A stretch of 64,000 nt of DNA from the NCBI GenBank assembly GCA_019448385.1, contig JAGTXO010000005.1:806001-870000 (forward strand). Reading direction: 5' to 3'. Shown here piece after piece: positions 21,258 through 30,980 of this stretch. The DNA is from Diacronema lutheri. Lineage: Eukaryota; Haptophyta; Pavlovophyceae; Pavlovales; Pavlovaceae. Every line of letters starts with the position of its first letter. Position 1 is the first letter of the stretch. Position numbers and translations under genes: made by a program. The notes beneath the pieces were generated by a model. That model was not told where the DNA came from. It did not search any database and was given only the letters and a program-made list of their open reading frames with translations.

Positions 21258-21997
21258 TCACAACGCGCCCGCCTTGACCTTGGCCCTTGAGATGCGCCCG
21301 GTGCGCGAGGTGACGAGCGCCTTGAGCGAGGCGTTGGTCAGCTTCATCAAGTCGCCGCCGACTGCCTCGAGATCGGCCTCCGCCGCCAAAACGGCCTCGC
21401 GGTGCTTAGCCCAGAACTTGGCCGCGGTGGCCGCCTTCTTGGCGGTGTTGCTGATCGCAGCGCCCGCCACCGTCGCCCTCGCGGCCGTGAACTCGTCGGA
21501 GCCGACGACGCAGCCGCACTTGTTGTTGGCGCGCACGGCCTTGGTGCGGACGATGGCCTCCGTCGGCCGCGGCACCGCTGGCTGCTGCACGTCGTTGAGC
21601 ACGCGGTTGAGCGCGAAGATCTTGTCCACGTGGCGCCTGGCCTCTTCGATGGCAAGCTGGGTTGCAGCTGGGTCGTCACCATCAGCTTCTTCACAACGGC
21701 CTCGCCGAGCACCGTGCCGCCGCCAGACTTGGGCAGCGTCGTCTTCCGCTGCACGTCGCGCCTCACGAGCCATTTTGCCGCACGGGTGGGCCCGTACGGC
21801 TTGAGGTTGTCCACGAGCGTATTGCGCGGCACCTTGTAGTCCTCCGGGTGCTTCCTGATCTCCGCGAGAGTGAGCGGGTCATGCTCGTCGGTGATGCGCG
21901 CGCACAGCTCGCAGATGTCCGCAAAGGTGTACCCGCTGCGGTACGTTGCCTTGGGTTTGACGACCAGCAGCTCGCCGCGCGAGACCGATGCGAGCAT
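21258..21997 (-). pseudogene. Frameshifted helix-turn-helix transposon relic
   Basis: Starting at ATG 21997, one frame reads 'YTFADICELCARITDEHD', 'YKVPRNTLVDNLKPYG', 'RKTTLPKSGGGTVLGEAVV', like the HTH N-terminus of pogo/CENPB-type or algal transposase genes. Near 21660 the sense continues in another frame ('LAIEEARRHVDKIFALNRVL') to a C-terminal 'LTNASLKALVTSRTGRISRA', which resembles a SAP motif. No intron of acceptable length explains the shift, so a one-base indel is likely. No DDE catalytic core was seen. It lies just downstream of the kinase gene and of a C14 run at 22077-22090. Identity as a mobile-element fragment is an inference. Confidence 0.45.
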
Positions 21998-22098
21998 CAA
22001 GCGCGCCTGCTTGCTGCGGCCGACGACGCTCGGCACCGCCGACTCGACGCGCGCGCCTTGAACCGCTGCTGCAGCACCCCCCCCCCCCCCAGCTGCGG

Positions 22099-24150
22099 CT
22101 ACAGCGCCGCGTCCGGCTCGGTGTACGCCTGCGCATTCGCAAAGGCGAGCGTGTGCATCGGCATGTGCAGAGGGGTCACCGTCGTCTCGAACCGCGGCTG
22201 CAGCACGGTCGACGCGCTCCCCAGCACCGCACGCCTGTGCCACGGTGGCGAGAGGCCAAATCGTACGCCCATCCCGACGTCGACGTCGGCATCTGCGACA
22301 GTTGGGCACAGCTCGCCGTCTCCCTTGTCCGCTCCGATGCGCGCGGCGAGCACGCCGTCGGGCGCGCGCAGCCGCGCCGGCCGACGGAACAAGATGCGGC
22401 GCTCGGTGAACTGCGGCGTGTGCAATGCCGTTGGACCACGCTGCACGCGCGCGGTGCGCCCAAGCGCACCAAAGGGAAGTTTGCGGCCGAAGAAGCGCGA
22501 GTGCATGGGCGACGTCGCCAGCCCGTCCGGCTTCGACGTTGATGCGAGCGGTTGCTGCGAGAGCTGCAGGGGCTTCGCAACGGCCAGGTCCCAGTCTGCA
22601 AATCGACGCGCGGCGGGCGCAGGCGGCTCGCCATCGATCTCACCCATCGCAGCGGCCGCCGAGGCGTCGACCGCATCACGCGGGAGCAGGTTCGGGTCGA
22701 CGGGCGTCGGCACGAACGGCGCCGGCTGCTCGCGCAGCACGTCCCAGCCAACGAGGAGAAACCAAGGCTCGGCCTGCACGTCGGACAGGCGGCTGAGCCG
22801 CTCGTCGCGGCCGCAGAGCAGCCGTCGGATGAGCTGCACGGCCGCCAGTGAGAGCGGCAATGCGGGGGGCACATGGAGCGTGCGCCACCACATGACGATC
22901 CGGTCGCAGGTCTCGTGGGGCGTGGGCCCCGAGAAGGGTGGATAGCCGCAGAGCATTTCGAAGAGGACGACCCCCACCGACCACCAGTCGCACTCGTACC
23001 CGTACCCCAAGCCGAGCAGCAGCTCTGCGCGACGGACGGCGAGGTGCGGGCGCCAGATGGTCCGCGTGCGGGCGCGGGCGGCACGGCGTCAGGGCGCGCC
23101 GCGTCGCCACCGCGCAAGTCGCGCGCGTGCGCGCCGGCGAGCGCGGATGGCGAAGGGACCAGAGGCGGACGGACACGTGGCACGCCCAAAGGCGCGCGTG
23201 CAGGCAGCGAAGCGAGGGGAGCCATGGGCGCACCGGGCGCAACGTAGTCTGGCGTGCCCACGCATGAGTAGACGAGCCTGTGCGCGGAGGGTAGCATCGC
23301 CGCGGGCAGAGTGCTTAGGGTCGGAGCGAACGCGGCCTCGAAGGCCGGCTTGGAGTATCCGCCCGGCTTAAGCGCTTGCGCGCTGCCGCGGAAGAGCGGT
23401 CGCCCGAACATGCCCTTGGCAGCAGGCGTTCGCGCGAAACGTAGTCTGCTCGCCTTGGCGGACGCGCGCTCGGTAGACGTTAGCAACTTCGCGCCGCGCC
23501 CATCGTGTGGCAAGACGCGCGCAGCTGCGCCGATCGCCTGGAGGCTCGGCACGACGCCCGCGCGCGCCTCGGCGCGAACCAGCCGCGCGAGGCCAAAATC
23601 TGCGAGCTTCAGATGTCCGGCCGCATCGATGAGCAGGTTGTCCGGCTTGATGTCGCGGTGGAGGAAGCCGAGCGCGTGCACGACGCCCACCGCAACGACA
23701 AGCTCGCTCACGTAAAAGAAGGCCTCTGCCTCGGCCAGCACGCCCCTGCGCTGCAGCAGCGTGAGCACGTCGCCGCCGGGTACGTACTCCTGCACGAGCC
23801 ACAGGTGGCTCGCGTCTTGGAAGCACTCGTGCAGCCGCGGGACCCATTGCGCGCAATCGCGTATCGCGGCAATCTCGGCGAGCGCCTGCCGCTCGGCGTA
23901 CGCGCGCGCCACCTGCGCGCGCATGCCGCGCGGGCCGGCACGGCGGGCTCAGGCGCGCACGCGCGCATAAACTCGGGCCGCGCGCGTGTCGAGCCGCGCG
24001 GGCGCGCACCTCGTCCGCTGCGCGCAGCCGGGATTTGAGCAAGCACTTGACCGCAAAGAGCTCGCCCGTCGCTCGGTGCTGGCAGAGCCGCACCTCACCG
24101 TTCACTCCGCGCCCGAGCGAGCCCTTGAGCACGTAGTCGTCCAACGCCAT
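22099..24150 (-). CDS. NDR/LATS-type AGC protein kinase
   Basis: Three exons, 24150-24010, 23912-23234 and 23024-22099 (582 codons, GT-AG introns). Kinase landmarks: glycine loop 'LKGSLGRGVNGEVRL', 'FAVKCLLK', 'EYVPGGDVLTLL', catalytic loop 'HRDIKPDNLL', 'DFGLARL', activation segment 'YSCVGTPDYVAPE' (the Glu is split by the second intron), then 'YECDWWSVGVVLFEMLCGYP' and 'TPHETCDRIVMWWRTLHVPP', wording typical of NDR/Dbf2 kinases. An 85-residue basic insert sits between DFG and the activation segment, as in NDR kinases. The N-terminal Mob-binding region is not visible; it may lie in an unfound upstream exon. NDR kinases act with Mob proteins in cell division, polarity and flagella. Confidence 0.87.
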
Positions 24151-24523
24151 CCCGTCGCGCTCGGCGATCGCGCCGAGGCTGCGCGGCGGCAAACAGGGCG
24201 CACGGCGGTGGCGCGTCTCGACGCGCGCGCGTGCGAGGGCGTCAGGCGCGCGCGCGAGATGACGCTAGGAGCGCGCGCGCGAGGGCGACGCGCGCATGGG
24301 TGCGCAGGCGCTCGTCACCGCGCTCGTCGAGGCTTCCTCCGAACGCCGAACGACTTCCCGCGGGCGGAGAAAATCGAAAAGAGCATTCCGTCTTGCGGCT
24401 ATCTTGCGTCGTATCATTGGATCAGACGCTTCATCAAAGTTTATGAACAGCCAAAATTTGACCAAGCTCAGAATCGGCCAAAACTGCTATTCCTCCAAGA
24501 AAAACATATTCCAAAGAGCCCCC
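24151..24523. other. Intergenic gap, partly AT-richer
   Basis: Between two minus-strand genes. Bases 24370-24520 are clearly less GC-rich than the surroundings and may hold the 3' UTR and polyadenylation region of the M20 gene, or the promoter of the kinase. No open frame with family motifs was found. Confidence 0.4.
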
Positions 24524-24525
24524 CC

Positions 24526-24526
<1 letters not shown>

Positions 24527-24574
<48 letters not shown>

Positions 24575-24577
24575 ACA
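24527..24577. repeat. C34 homopolymer followed by (CA)n microsatellite
   Basis: A run of 34 C (24527-24560) passes directly into about nine CA units that end at the stop codon of the minus-strand amidohydrolase gene (24578). The simple repeat therefore forms the beginning of that gene's 3' UTR. Confidence 0.9.
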
Positions 24578-26161
24578 CTACGACTTGCGCGCCTTCTTGT
24601 GCTGCACGTCGCCGCGAGCGCCCGTGGCGCGGACCGGCCCGGAGCCATCGGCGCCCGCGCCGCCGGGCTGCGGCGGCTCCGCGCCGTACCCCATCGGGAG
24701 CTCTTCCTCCGTGTAGAGCCGCAGCGCGAGCCGCTCCTCGAGCAGTCGGACCCAGAAGCAGACGGCGAACGGGATGATGTTGTCGTTGAAATCAAACGCC
24801 GTGTTGTGGCACATGCAGTTGCTCCGCTCGGCCGCCTGGCCGTTGCCATACGCCGCGAGGCCCTGCACGGCGGCCTCCTTGCCGCCAAGCAGGAAGAAGG
24901 CGCCGGGTGCCTCGTGCAGAAAGTACGAGAAGTCCTCCGCGCCGAGGATCGGAAGGTCGCCCTTGCTCACGCGCTCCTCGCCGAGCAGCCGCGCGCCGAG
25001 CGCGCGCACCGCCGCGGCCTGCTCTGCGTGATTTTCGACGACCGCGTAGCTCGGCCGGATGGAAAACTCGGCGCTTGCACCAAAGGCCTCACAGATGGAC
25101 GCGACGATCGTGCGCATTCGTGCCTCGATGACGGCGTACACCTCCGCGTTCAAGTCGCGCGTCGTGCCGGTGAGCGTCAACTCGTCGGGAATCACGTTCG
25201 CCACTTCGCCGCCGTGGACCGTTGTGACGCTCACGACGGCCTGCGGGCGCGCAGTGGTGCGCGTGCGCGCGCGCACCGCGGCGCTGCGTCACGCCGCACG
25301 CTCGGCAACGCATGCACGCGCGCGCGCAGCCGAGACGCATGCGCGCACCTGCTCGCGCGGGTGCACCGAGCGCGAGACGATGGACTGGAGCGCGATGATC
25401 ACGTGCGCGGAGACAAGCACCGGATCGACGGCCACCTGCGGCTGCGAGCCGTGCCCGCCGCGCCCCTTGATTTTAATCGTGAACTCGGCCGGGTGGCCCA
25501 TCATCGGCCCCTCGGTCACCCACATGTGCCCGAGCGGCACGGACGGCCAGTTGTGGTAGCCGTACACCTCGTCGACGCCTGCCATGCAGCCTTCGGCGAT
25601 CATTGGCAGCGCGCCGCCCGGGCCCTCCTCCGCGGGCTGGAAGAGGAGGCGCACGACGACGTCGCTCGGAAGCTGCGCCGCGCGGCGCTGCACGAGCACG
25701 GCGAGGCCAATCAGGCTCGCCATGTGTCCGTCATGCCCGCACAGGTGTGCGACACCTTGGTGCGTCGAGCGGTACGGGAGCGCCAGGTTCTTCTCCGTCA
25801 TCCGCAGCGCGTCCATGTCGGCACGGATCGCGACGGTGCGCACCTTGTGCGCGTCGCCGCGCGGCTCGGCCGCGCCCGTGATGTCGACCACGAGCCCCGT
25901 CTTCGCGACGGTGCGGATTGCCGCGTCGGGAACATGCGCGAACGAGGTGAGCAGCCGACGCAGCGTCGCGTGCGTGCGCGCCTCCTCAAAGCCCGGCTCC
26001 GGGTGCGCGTGGATGTCGCGCCGGATGGATGTGAGGACCGAAAAGAGGTCGTGCAGCTCGGGAAGCGACAGCGCGCGCGCATCCGCCACGCGCGCCGCGA
26101 CCGATGCGAACAGCTCGCTGTCTTTATCGAGCGGGAACTCGGGGACGCGGTGACAGAACAT
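24578..26161 (-). CDS. M20D-family amidohydrolase (IAA-amino-acid hydrolase/hippurate hydrolase-like)
   Basis: Two exons, 26161-25349 and 25240-24578, 492 codons with a GT-AG intron. M20 metal-site motifs: 'RRDIHAHPEPGFEE', 'VAIRADMDALRMTE' (metal Asp), 'HLCGHDGHMASLIG' (metal His and Asp), 'LLFQPAEEGPGGA' (catalytic Glu and bridging Glu), 'GYHNWPSVPLG', 'GRGGHGSQPQ', and near the end 'LPILGAEDFSYFLHEAPGAF'. These define the M20D group, which removes acyl or amino-acid groups from amide-linked conjugates. It is not the allantoate amidohydrolase subgroup. Substrate is unknown. The C-terminus is a charged tail ending in '-KARKS'. The ATG is 179 bases from the divergent nucleoside hydrolase start. 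Confidence 0.88.
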
Positions 26162-26340
26162 GAGGCCTTGGGCGCGGGTGATAGCAACGAGGGGCAGAGC
26201 GCGTCCCTCTGCGTGTGGCAAGAAGAGTGGTGCCCTGCTCCCTAAACTTCACCTTTTTGGCGGTTTTTGCCTTTTTCCGAGCTTTTAGCTCTTTGGCCTT
26301 TGGTACCCGGGATGTCCTTTGCCTCTTTTCCGCCCGAGCG

Positions 26341-27330
26341 ATGCGCAAAACGTTCGTGGACACTGACTGCGCCATCGACGACGGGATCGCCCTCGCGCTT
26401 CTCCCCCCACCAGCGCTCGTCACGACGGTGGGTGGCATCCTTACAGCGCAGCGCGCGGCCGTGAGCGCGCACCGGCTTTTCGGCGGGCTTAGCGCGAAGG
26501 CCGCCGGGCTCGACCCGCCAAACGAGTTTTCGCCGATCGCGGCGTGGGCGGCTGGGTACCGCGCGCGGTGCGAGCGCATGCTGGACGACATTGCGGTGCC
26601 CGCGCGCGAGGCCGAAGATGCGCCGCGTGCACGCGAATGCGCTGAGCATGGCGCCGCGTTCGGCATTGCGGGCCACGCAGACGCCGCGAGCGCGCTCATC
26701 GCGGCGGTAGCGCTGCAGCCGGGCGCGACGCTCGTGTGCCTCGGTCCGCTGAGCAACGTGGCCGAGGCACTCCGCCGCGAGCCGCGTGTGCTGCACGGGC
26801 TCAGTGAGCTGATCATTCTTGGCGGCGCCGTTCGCCGGCCGGGCAGCGCGCCGCACGGCGCCGAGTGGAACATGTGGTTCGACCCGGCTGCGGCCGCGCG
26901 TGTGTTTGCCGCGGCTGCGGCGGCCGGCACGCGCCTCGTGCTGCTCTCCAACGACGTGGCTAACGACGACGCCATCAATGTGCATGCGCCGCTCGTCCGC
27001 GCGCTGTGCGAGCCCGTCGAGTGCAAGCTCCCCGCCGCCCCGCTCGCGCCGGCGGGTGAGGATCGCGCGGCGGCGCGCGCTTACCGCCAGTGCGTTGCTC
27101 GCCGCCTCGTCGCGCTGCAGCCCGAAGCGCTCACGATGGACCCGCTCGCGGCCGCGCTCGTGCTGCGCCCGTCCATCTTTGAGCTGCAGCTCGCGCACGT
27201 CTGCGTGGATGAACGCACGGGCGTGACCGCCGAGTGCGCCGCTGGACGCGGGACGGCCGTGCAGCTCGCCGTTCGCATCGACTGCGGCGAGTACGAGAGG
27301 CTGCTGCGCGACGAGTTGCTGTGCAGCTGA
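26341..27330 (+). CDS. Inosine-uridine-type nucleoside hydrolase, altered active-site histidine
   Basis: Intronless, 329 residues from ATG 26341. 'VDTDCAIDDGIALAL' gives the Asp cluster that binds Ca2+ and ribose; 'VCLGPLSNVAEALR', 'IILGGAVRRPGS', 'GAEWNMWFDPAAAARVF' and 'NDVANDDAINVHAPLV' follow in the order of the IUNH fold. Family enzymes cleave the N-glycosidic bond of nucleosides to free base and ribose. Near the C-terminus the usual HDPLAVA-type motif reads 'TMDPLAAALVLRP'. The metal-binding Asp is kept but the histidine that protonates the leaving base is Met. Some IUNH members lack this His and use other groups, so activity may be retained. The nearby allantoin synthase suggests purine breakdown. 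Confidence 0.82.
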   Translation: MRKTFVDTDCAIDDGIALALLPPPALVTTVGGILTAQRAAVSAHRLFGGLSAKAAGLDPPNEFSPIAAWAAGYRARCERMLDDIAVPAREAEDAPRARECAEHGAAFGIAGHADAASALIAAVALQPGATLVCLGPLSNVAEALRREPRVLHGLSELIILGGAVRRPGSAPHGAEWNMWFDPAAAARVFAAAAAAGTRLVLLSNDVANDDAINVHAPLVRALCEPVECKLPAAPLAPAGEDRAAARAYRQCVARRLVALQPEALTMDPLAAALVLRPSIFELQLAHVCVDERTGVTAECAAGRGTAVQLAVRIDCGEYERLLRDELLCS

Positions 27331-27344
27331 CCACCCTAGCTGCC

Positions 27345-28313
27345 TTACACACTATATATGCGCTCCGCGTTGCCGCAGAATAGAGCGCACAGCTGCTCGT
27401 GCGACATGCCCGCTTCGGCCGCGATCTCAAAGTAGGTCCGCCAACGGTCGGCGGGCGTGCCGAGCGGCCAGTCGACAATGTCCACGGGCAGGTTGGAGGA
27501 GAACATGCAACGCTCCGCACCAAACAGCTCGAGGCACGCGAGGACGTGCGGCCGCGCCTCGTCTTTGGCAAAGCCGTCGTCGTACGCGCCGAGGCCGCCA
27601 ACCTTGCACGCCACGTTGGGGTTGGCGGCGAGCTTTGCGAGGCCGGCGCGCCAGCCGTCAAACTCGCCGCGCAGCGGGAAGCCCGCGTGGTTGAGCACAA
27701 CCTGCAGCGTCGGAAAGCGCGCGACAAAAGCCGCAGCCTCCGCGAGCTGGACGGCGCACACCTGCAGCTCAAATAGGTGGCCGCGCGCCTCCACCTCGCG
27801 CACGCCGCGCTCAAAGGCGCCATCCGACATGTAGCGGCCATGCGCGCTTTGACACAAATCGGCGCGCGTCGGGTGGAAGTCGAGCATGAAGCGCACGCCG
27901 CGGAAGTTGGGGAACGTGCCATGCTGATCGAGCACGCGCGCGGCCTCGTCCGGCGCATCGAGTGGCGCCCACGCGATGATGCCGTGCGGGTGGCCTGTCG
28001 CGTCTGCGAGGCCCTGCATGTAAGCGGTCTCGGCGACGGCGACGCCCGTGGTGGCGTGCATGTTCGCCTGGATGTAAACCGATTTTGCGAGCGGCGCAAA
28101 GCCGGCGAGGTGTGCCGCGTGCATAGCCGGCGTGTATGCTCCGGCGACGGGCGCGAACCGGCCGTACGGCGTATCGTGCGCATCGCCGCCGGGGATAACG
28201 GCCTTGAGCCACGCGTGCGTGCTCGGTCTCCAGTAGTGCACGTGCGGGTCAACCACCGCTGGCACCAGCTGGCGAGCGGCGGCGCCGCCCAGCGCTCTCG
28301 CGCCGTGCATTAT
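27345..28313 (-). CDS. Amidohydrolase-2 family (COG3618-like) TIM-barrel hydrolase
   Basis: Intronless, 322 residues from ATG 28313. The N-terminal 'VVDPHVHYWRPSTHAWL' carries the HxH metal motif of the amidohydrolase superfamily. Later blocks are 'SVYIQANMHATTG', 'GIIAWAPLDAP', 'FRGVRFMLDFHP', 'LQVVLNHAGFPLR', 'VACKVGGLGAYDDGF' and 'CMFSSNLPVDIVDWP', the usual COG3618 plan (lactonase and 2-pyrone-4,6-dicarboxylate hydrolase relatives). The enzyme should hydrolyse a lactone or cyclic amide; the substrate is unknown. Its start is 60 bases from the start of the divergent allantoin synthase gene, so shared regulation with ureide metabolism is likely (inference). Confidence 0.8.
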   Translation of the reverse strand: MMHGARALGGAAARQLVPAVVDPHVHYWRPSTHAWLKAVIPGGDAHDTPYGRFAPVAGAYTPAMHAAHLAGFAPLAKSVYIQANMHATTGVAVAETAYMQGLADATGHPHGIIAWAPLDAPDEAARVLDQHGTFPNFRGVRFMLDFHPTRADLCQSAHGRYMSDGAFERGVREVEARGHLFELQVCAVQLAEAAAFVARFPTLQVVLNHAGFPLRGEFDGWRAGLAKLAANPNVACKVGGLGAYDDGFAKDEARPHVLACLELFGAERCMFSSNLPVDIVDWPLGTPADRWRTYFEIAAEAGMSHEQLCALFCGNAERIYSV

Positions 28314-28373
28314 TTTCTGGTGTGGTGGTCGGAGCGACCCGTCGCCGAGCGCTCTTCCGTCGCTTGAAGAAGA

Positions 28374-29270
28374 ATGACGTACAAGTATCCCTCGGCCGCC
28401 GAGCTCGGCGCGCTTGCTGCCAGCGACTTCGTCGCGGCGGTCGGGCCCGTGTACGAGAAATCGCCGTGGATCGCCGAGCGCGCGCACGCCAAGGCCGCAC
28501 CTTTCGACTCGCTCACGGCCATCGACGACGCGCTCTGGTCGGTCGTGTCGACGGCGAGCGAGGACGAGCAGCTCGCGCTCCTGCGCGAGCACCCTGATTT
28601 GGCGGGCAAGGCCGCATTGGCGGGTGACCTGACGGCCGAGTCCACAGACGAGCAGCAGCGCGCGGGCCTCAGCGCGCTCTCGCCTACAGAGATGGCCGAG
28701 TTCACCGCGCTCAACGGCGCGTACACGACCAAGTTTGGCTTCCCGTTCATCCTCGCCGTGCGCAACGCGTCCAAGCGGATCATCCTCGGCTCGTTCCGGC
28801 GGCGCGTGGGCAACGCGCGCGGCGTCGAGATGGCCGAGTGCCTTGCGCAGGTGCGCAAGATTGCGTGGATGCGCCTCCGCCTCCTCGCGCCCCCCGCGCC
28901 CACAGGCAAGCTCACGTGCCACGTGCTCGACACTGCGCATGGCTGCCCGGCGGCCGGCCTGCCGATCACGCTGCGCTACCTGGGGGGCACGGCGAGCGCA
29001 AGCGCGGAGCCGGTGCTCATTGGCCATTTCATGACCAACAGCGACGGCCGCCTCGACGGCCCCGCGCTGAGCGGCAGCGCGTTTGAGGAGGGCGTGTACG
29101 AGTGGGTGTTCGCCGTCGGCGAGTACTTTGCGGTCAGGGGCACGACCGCGTCCGGCACGCCGTTCCTCGACCAGGTGCCGCTTCGCTTCGGCATCGACAA
29201 CGCCGAAAAGCACTACCACGTGCCCCTCCTGTGCAGCCCCTGGGCTTACTCGACGTATCGCGGCTCGTGA
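28374..29270 (+). CDS. Allantoin synthase: OHCU decarboxylase fused to HIU hydrolase (transthyretin-like)
   Basis: Intronless, 298 residues. Residues 1-165 match OHCU decarboxylase: 'FVAAVGPVYEKSPWIAERA', 'LREHPDLAGKA', 'TALNGAYTTKFGFPFILAVR'. Residues about 180-298 match HIU hydrolase: 'LTCHVLDTAHGCPAAGLPI', 'TNSDGRLDGP', 'YEWVFAVGEYFA', and C-terminal 'HYHVPLLCSPWAYSTYRGS', the diagnostic YRGS tail. The fusion order is that of plant TTL/allantoin synthase, which turns the urate oxidase product 5-hydroxyisourate into S-allantoin in two steps, usually in peroxisomes. The internal PTS2 nonapeptide of plant TTL was not obvious here. This is the clearest purine-catabolism gene in the window. Confidence 0.93.
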   Translation: MTYKYPSAAELGALAASDFVAAVGPVYEKSPWIAERAHAKAAPFDSLTAIDDALWSVVSTASEDEQLALLREHPDLAGKAALAGDLTAESTDEQQRAGLSALSPTEMAEFTALNGAYTTKFGFPFILAVRNASKRIILGSFRRRVGNARGVEMAECLAQVRKIAWMRLRLLAPPAPTGKLTCHVLDTAHGCPAAGLPITLRYLGGTASASAEPVLIGHFMTNSDGRLDGPALSGSAFEEGVYEWVFAVGEYFAVRGTTASGTPFLDQVPLRFGIDNAEKHYHVPLLCSPWAYSTYRGS

Positions 29271-29673
29271 GCGCCGAGCGACGCGCTCACGACCAGCGCT
29301 GCACTGCGCCGTGGCCCGGGGGCGGGGCGGGCGCGCCCGATCGCAGGTCGAGCGGAGCGGCCGGTCCGACGACGGTGCGATGCGCGGTCCGACGAAGAAA
29401 GGCCAGGTCCCGGTCAGAATTCACTCGAAGTCAAGGCTTGCGATTTGGCCGCCGCAGCGGCGCGCGCGCGCGCGCGCTGACGCGGGCGAGGGTGGCGCGG
29501 ACGAGGGTGCTGCGCCTCGACGCTCGCAACAGCTTTGGCCCGTCGTGTCGACCGTGGCCCATCGTGCATCGACGCTGTCGACAGACTGTCGTCAGTGTCG
29601 TGCCCCCTCGCCGGCCGCCGGGCTAACAAGTTCGGCGGCAGTCTTCGGAAGGCGGACGGGAGACAGCCAAAAG

Positions 29674-30753
29674 ATGATCGCCAACCTGGCCCAGGCAACG
29701 GCGAGCACGCTCGCCGCCAAGGCGGCGGTCGAAGCGACTGGCGCAGCATCTTCCGCGCCGGCGATCGCGCTTGCGCTCGCCGCGCTCTCACGCACGCCGG
29801 CGCCGCCCGTAGCGGCGCGCTGCGTCGCAAACGACGCCCAGCCCGTCCGGCCGAGCACCTTTGAGGCCGTGCGCCAGGCGGCGCTCGGGCGCTACCTCGG
29901 CCGCACGCCATCGGCGTGCCGCGCGATAAGTTTGCTGCACGGCCGCGGCTGCGAGCTCCACAACGATCACGTTGCGCTCCGTTCGTTTGCAGACGAGTCG
30001 TGCGGCTCGGGGCTCGCGTTCCTCGAGTCGCTCTTTTTGCCGTTTGGCTACGCCGCGCGGAGCAGCATTGACATCCCGGGCCTACCTGTCAACGCGCGCT
30101 GGTACGAGCCACCCTCGGCGACGAGCTGGCCCAAGGTTTTCATCTCCGAGCTCCGCGTGGCCGAGCTGCCCACCGAAATTGCGCGTCTCGTGCGCGAGCG
30201 GGTGGGCAACTACTACCTGCCGGCGGGTGCCGGGCCAACGTGCGCGCGCGAGGCGCTCGCCGCAGGTGACGCGCTCGCCATTGCCGGCCTGATGGAGGCG
30301 CCGCCGTGGGCGTCCGAGTTCACGGCGGCCGACGAGGCGCTCTTGCGCTCGCTCGCAAGCATGGACGGCGAACGCGCCTCTGCGCTCGAGTACTGCGCGT
30401 GGACGCTCACGCACGCGCACCGCTGGAACCACCTCACGCTTCTCGTGAACACGCTTGGCGCCGGCTCGCCCGCGCACTCCCTCGCCGAGCTCAACGCGCT
30501 GCTGCTCTCCGAGGGATTTGCGCTCAACCGCGCGGGCGGTACGGACGGGTACACGCAGGGCAGCGCCGCCCAGCGACTCGAGCAGTCGTCGACCGTTGCC
30601 GACAGTGCGGTGCACACCTTCGGCTGTGGCACGCAGCGGCGCGTGCCCACGGCCTTCCTCGAGCTGATCGAGCGGCATGACGGCTTTGGCGCCTTCCTCG
30701 GCGCCAACGCGCGCGGCATCTTCGACTCGACGAGCACGCTTCGGCGCGAGTGA
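29674..30753 (+). CDS. DUF1338 protein, HglS-like 2-oxoadipate dioxygenase/decarboxylase (FLO7 homologue)
   Basis: A 359-residue frame from ATG 29674; the frame is open further upstream with another ATG near 29380, so the N-terminus is uncertain. Blocks typical of DUF1338: 'CELHNDHVALRSFADES', with the first metal His, 'FLESLFLPFGYA', 'WPKVFISELRVAELP', 'HRWNHLTLLVN', with the second His, and 'QSSTVADSAVHTFGCG'. HglS converts 2-oxoadipate to D-2-hydroxyglutarate in lysine catabolism, using Fe(II); plant relatives are plastid proteins needed for starch development. The first 60 residues are Ala-rich and may form a transit peptide. Confidence 0.83.
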   Translation: MIANLAQATASTLAAKAAVEATGAASSAPAIALALAALSRTPAPPVAARCVANDAQPVRPSTFEAVRQAALGRYLGRTPSACRAISLLHGRGCELHNDHVALRSFADESCGSGLAFLESLFLPFGYAARSSIDIPGLPVNARWYEPPSATSWPKVFISELRVAELPTEIARLVRERVGNYYLPAGAGPTCAREALAAGDALAIAGLMEAPPWASEFTAADEALLRSLASMDGERASALEYCAWTLTHAHRWNHLTLLVNTLGAGSPAHSLAELNALLLSEGFALNRAGGTDGYTQGSAAQRLEQSSTVADSAVHTFGCGTQRRVPTAFLELIERHDGFGAFLGANARGIFDSTSTLRRE

Positions 30754-30980
30754 ACGCACGCCCACACTCCTCGGTGCACCCGGTCGCTGCCGGCCGGACT
30801 CCGCGGCCGGGTGCTCCCACCTGTCACCACCCGCGCCACCGGCAAGACCCGTGCGCACGTGGTGATGAGCCGAACTGCAAGGGAGAGCGGTCAAGTTGGG
30901 GGTAAAAATAATCTTTTGGCCGCATCGCTGACCTCCGCATCGCTGACCTCCGCCGGCGGTACGGAGCGGGCCGCAACGCG

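Noticed and set aside
24151-26161. M20 amidohydrolase as the allantoate amidohydrolase completing a ureide pathway
   Set aside because: The active-site wording is M20D (conjugate hydrolase), not the allantoate subgroup, so the pathway claim was dropped.
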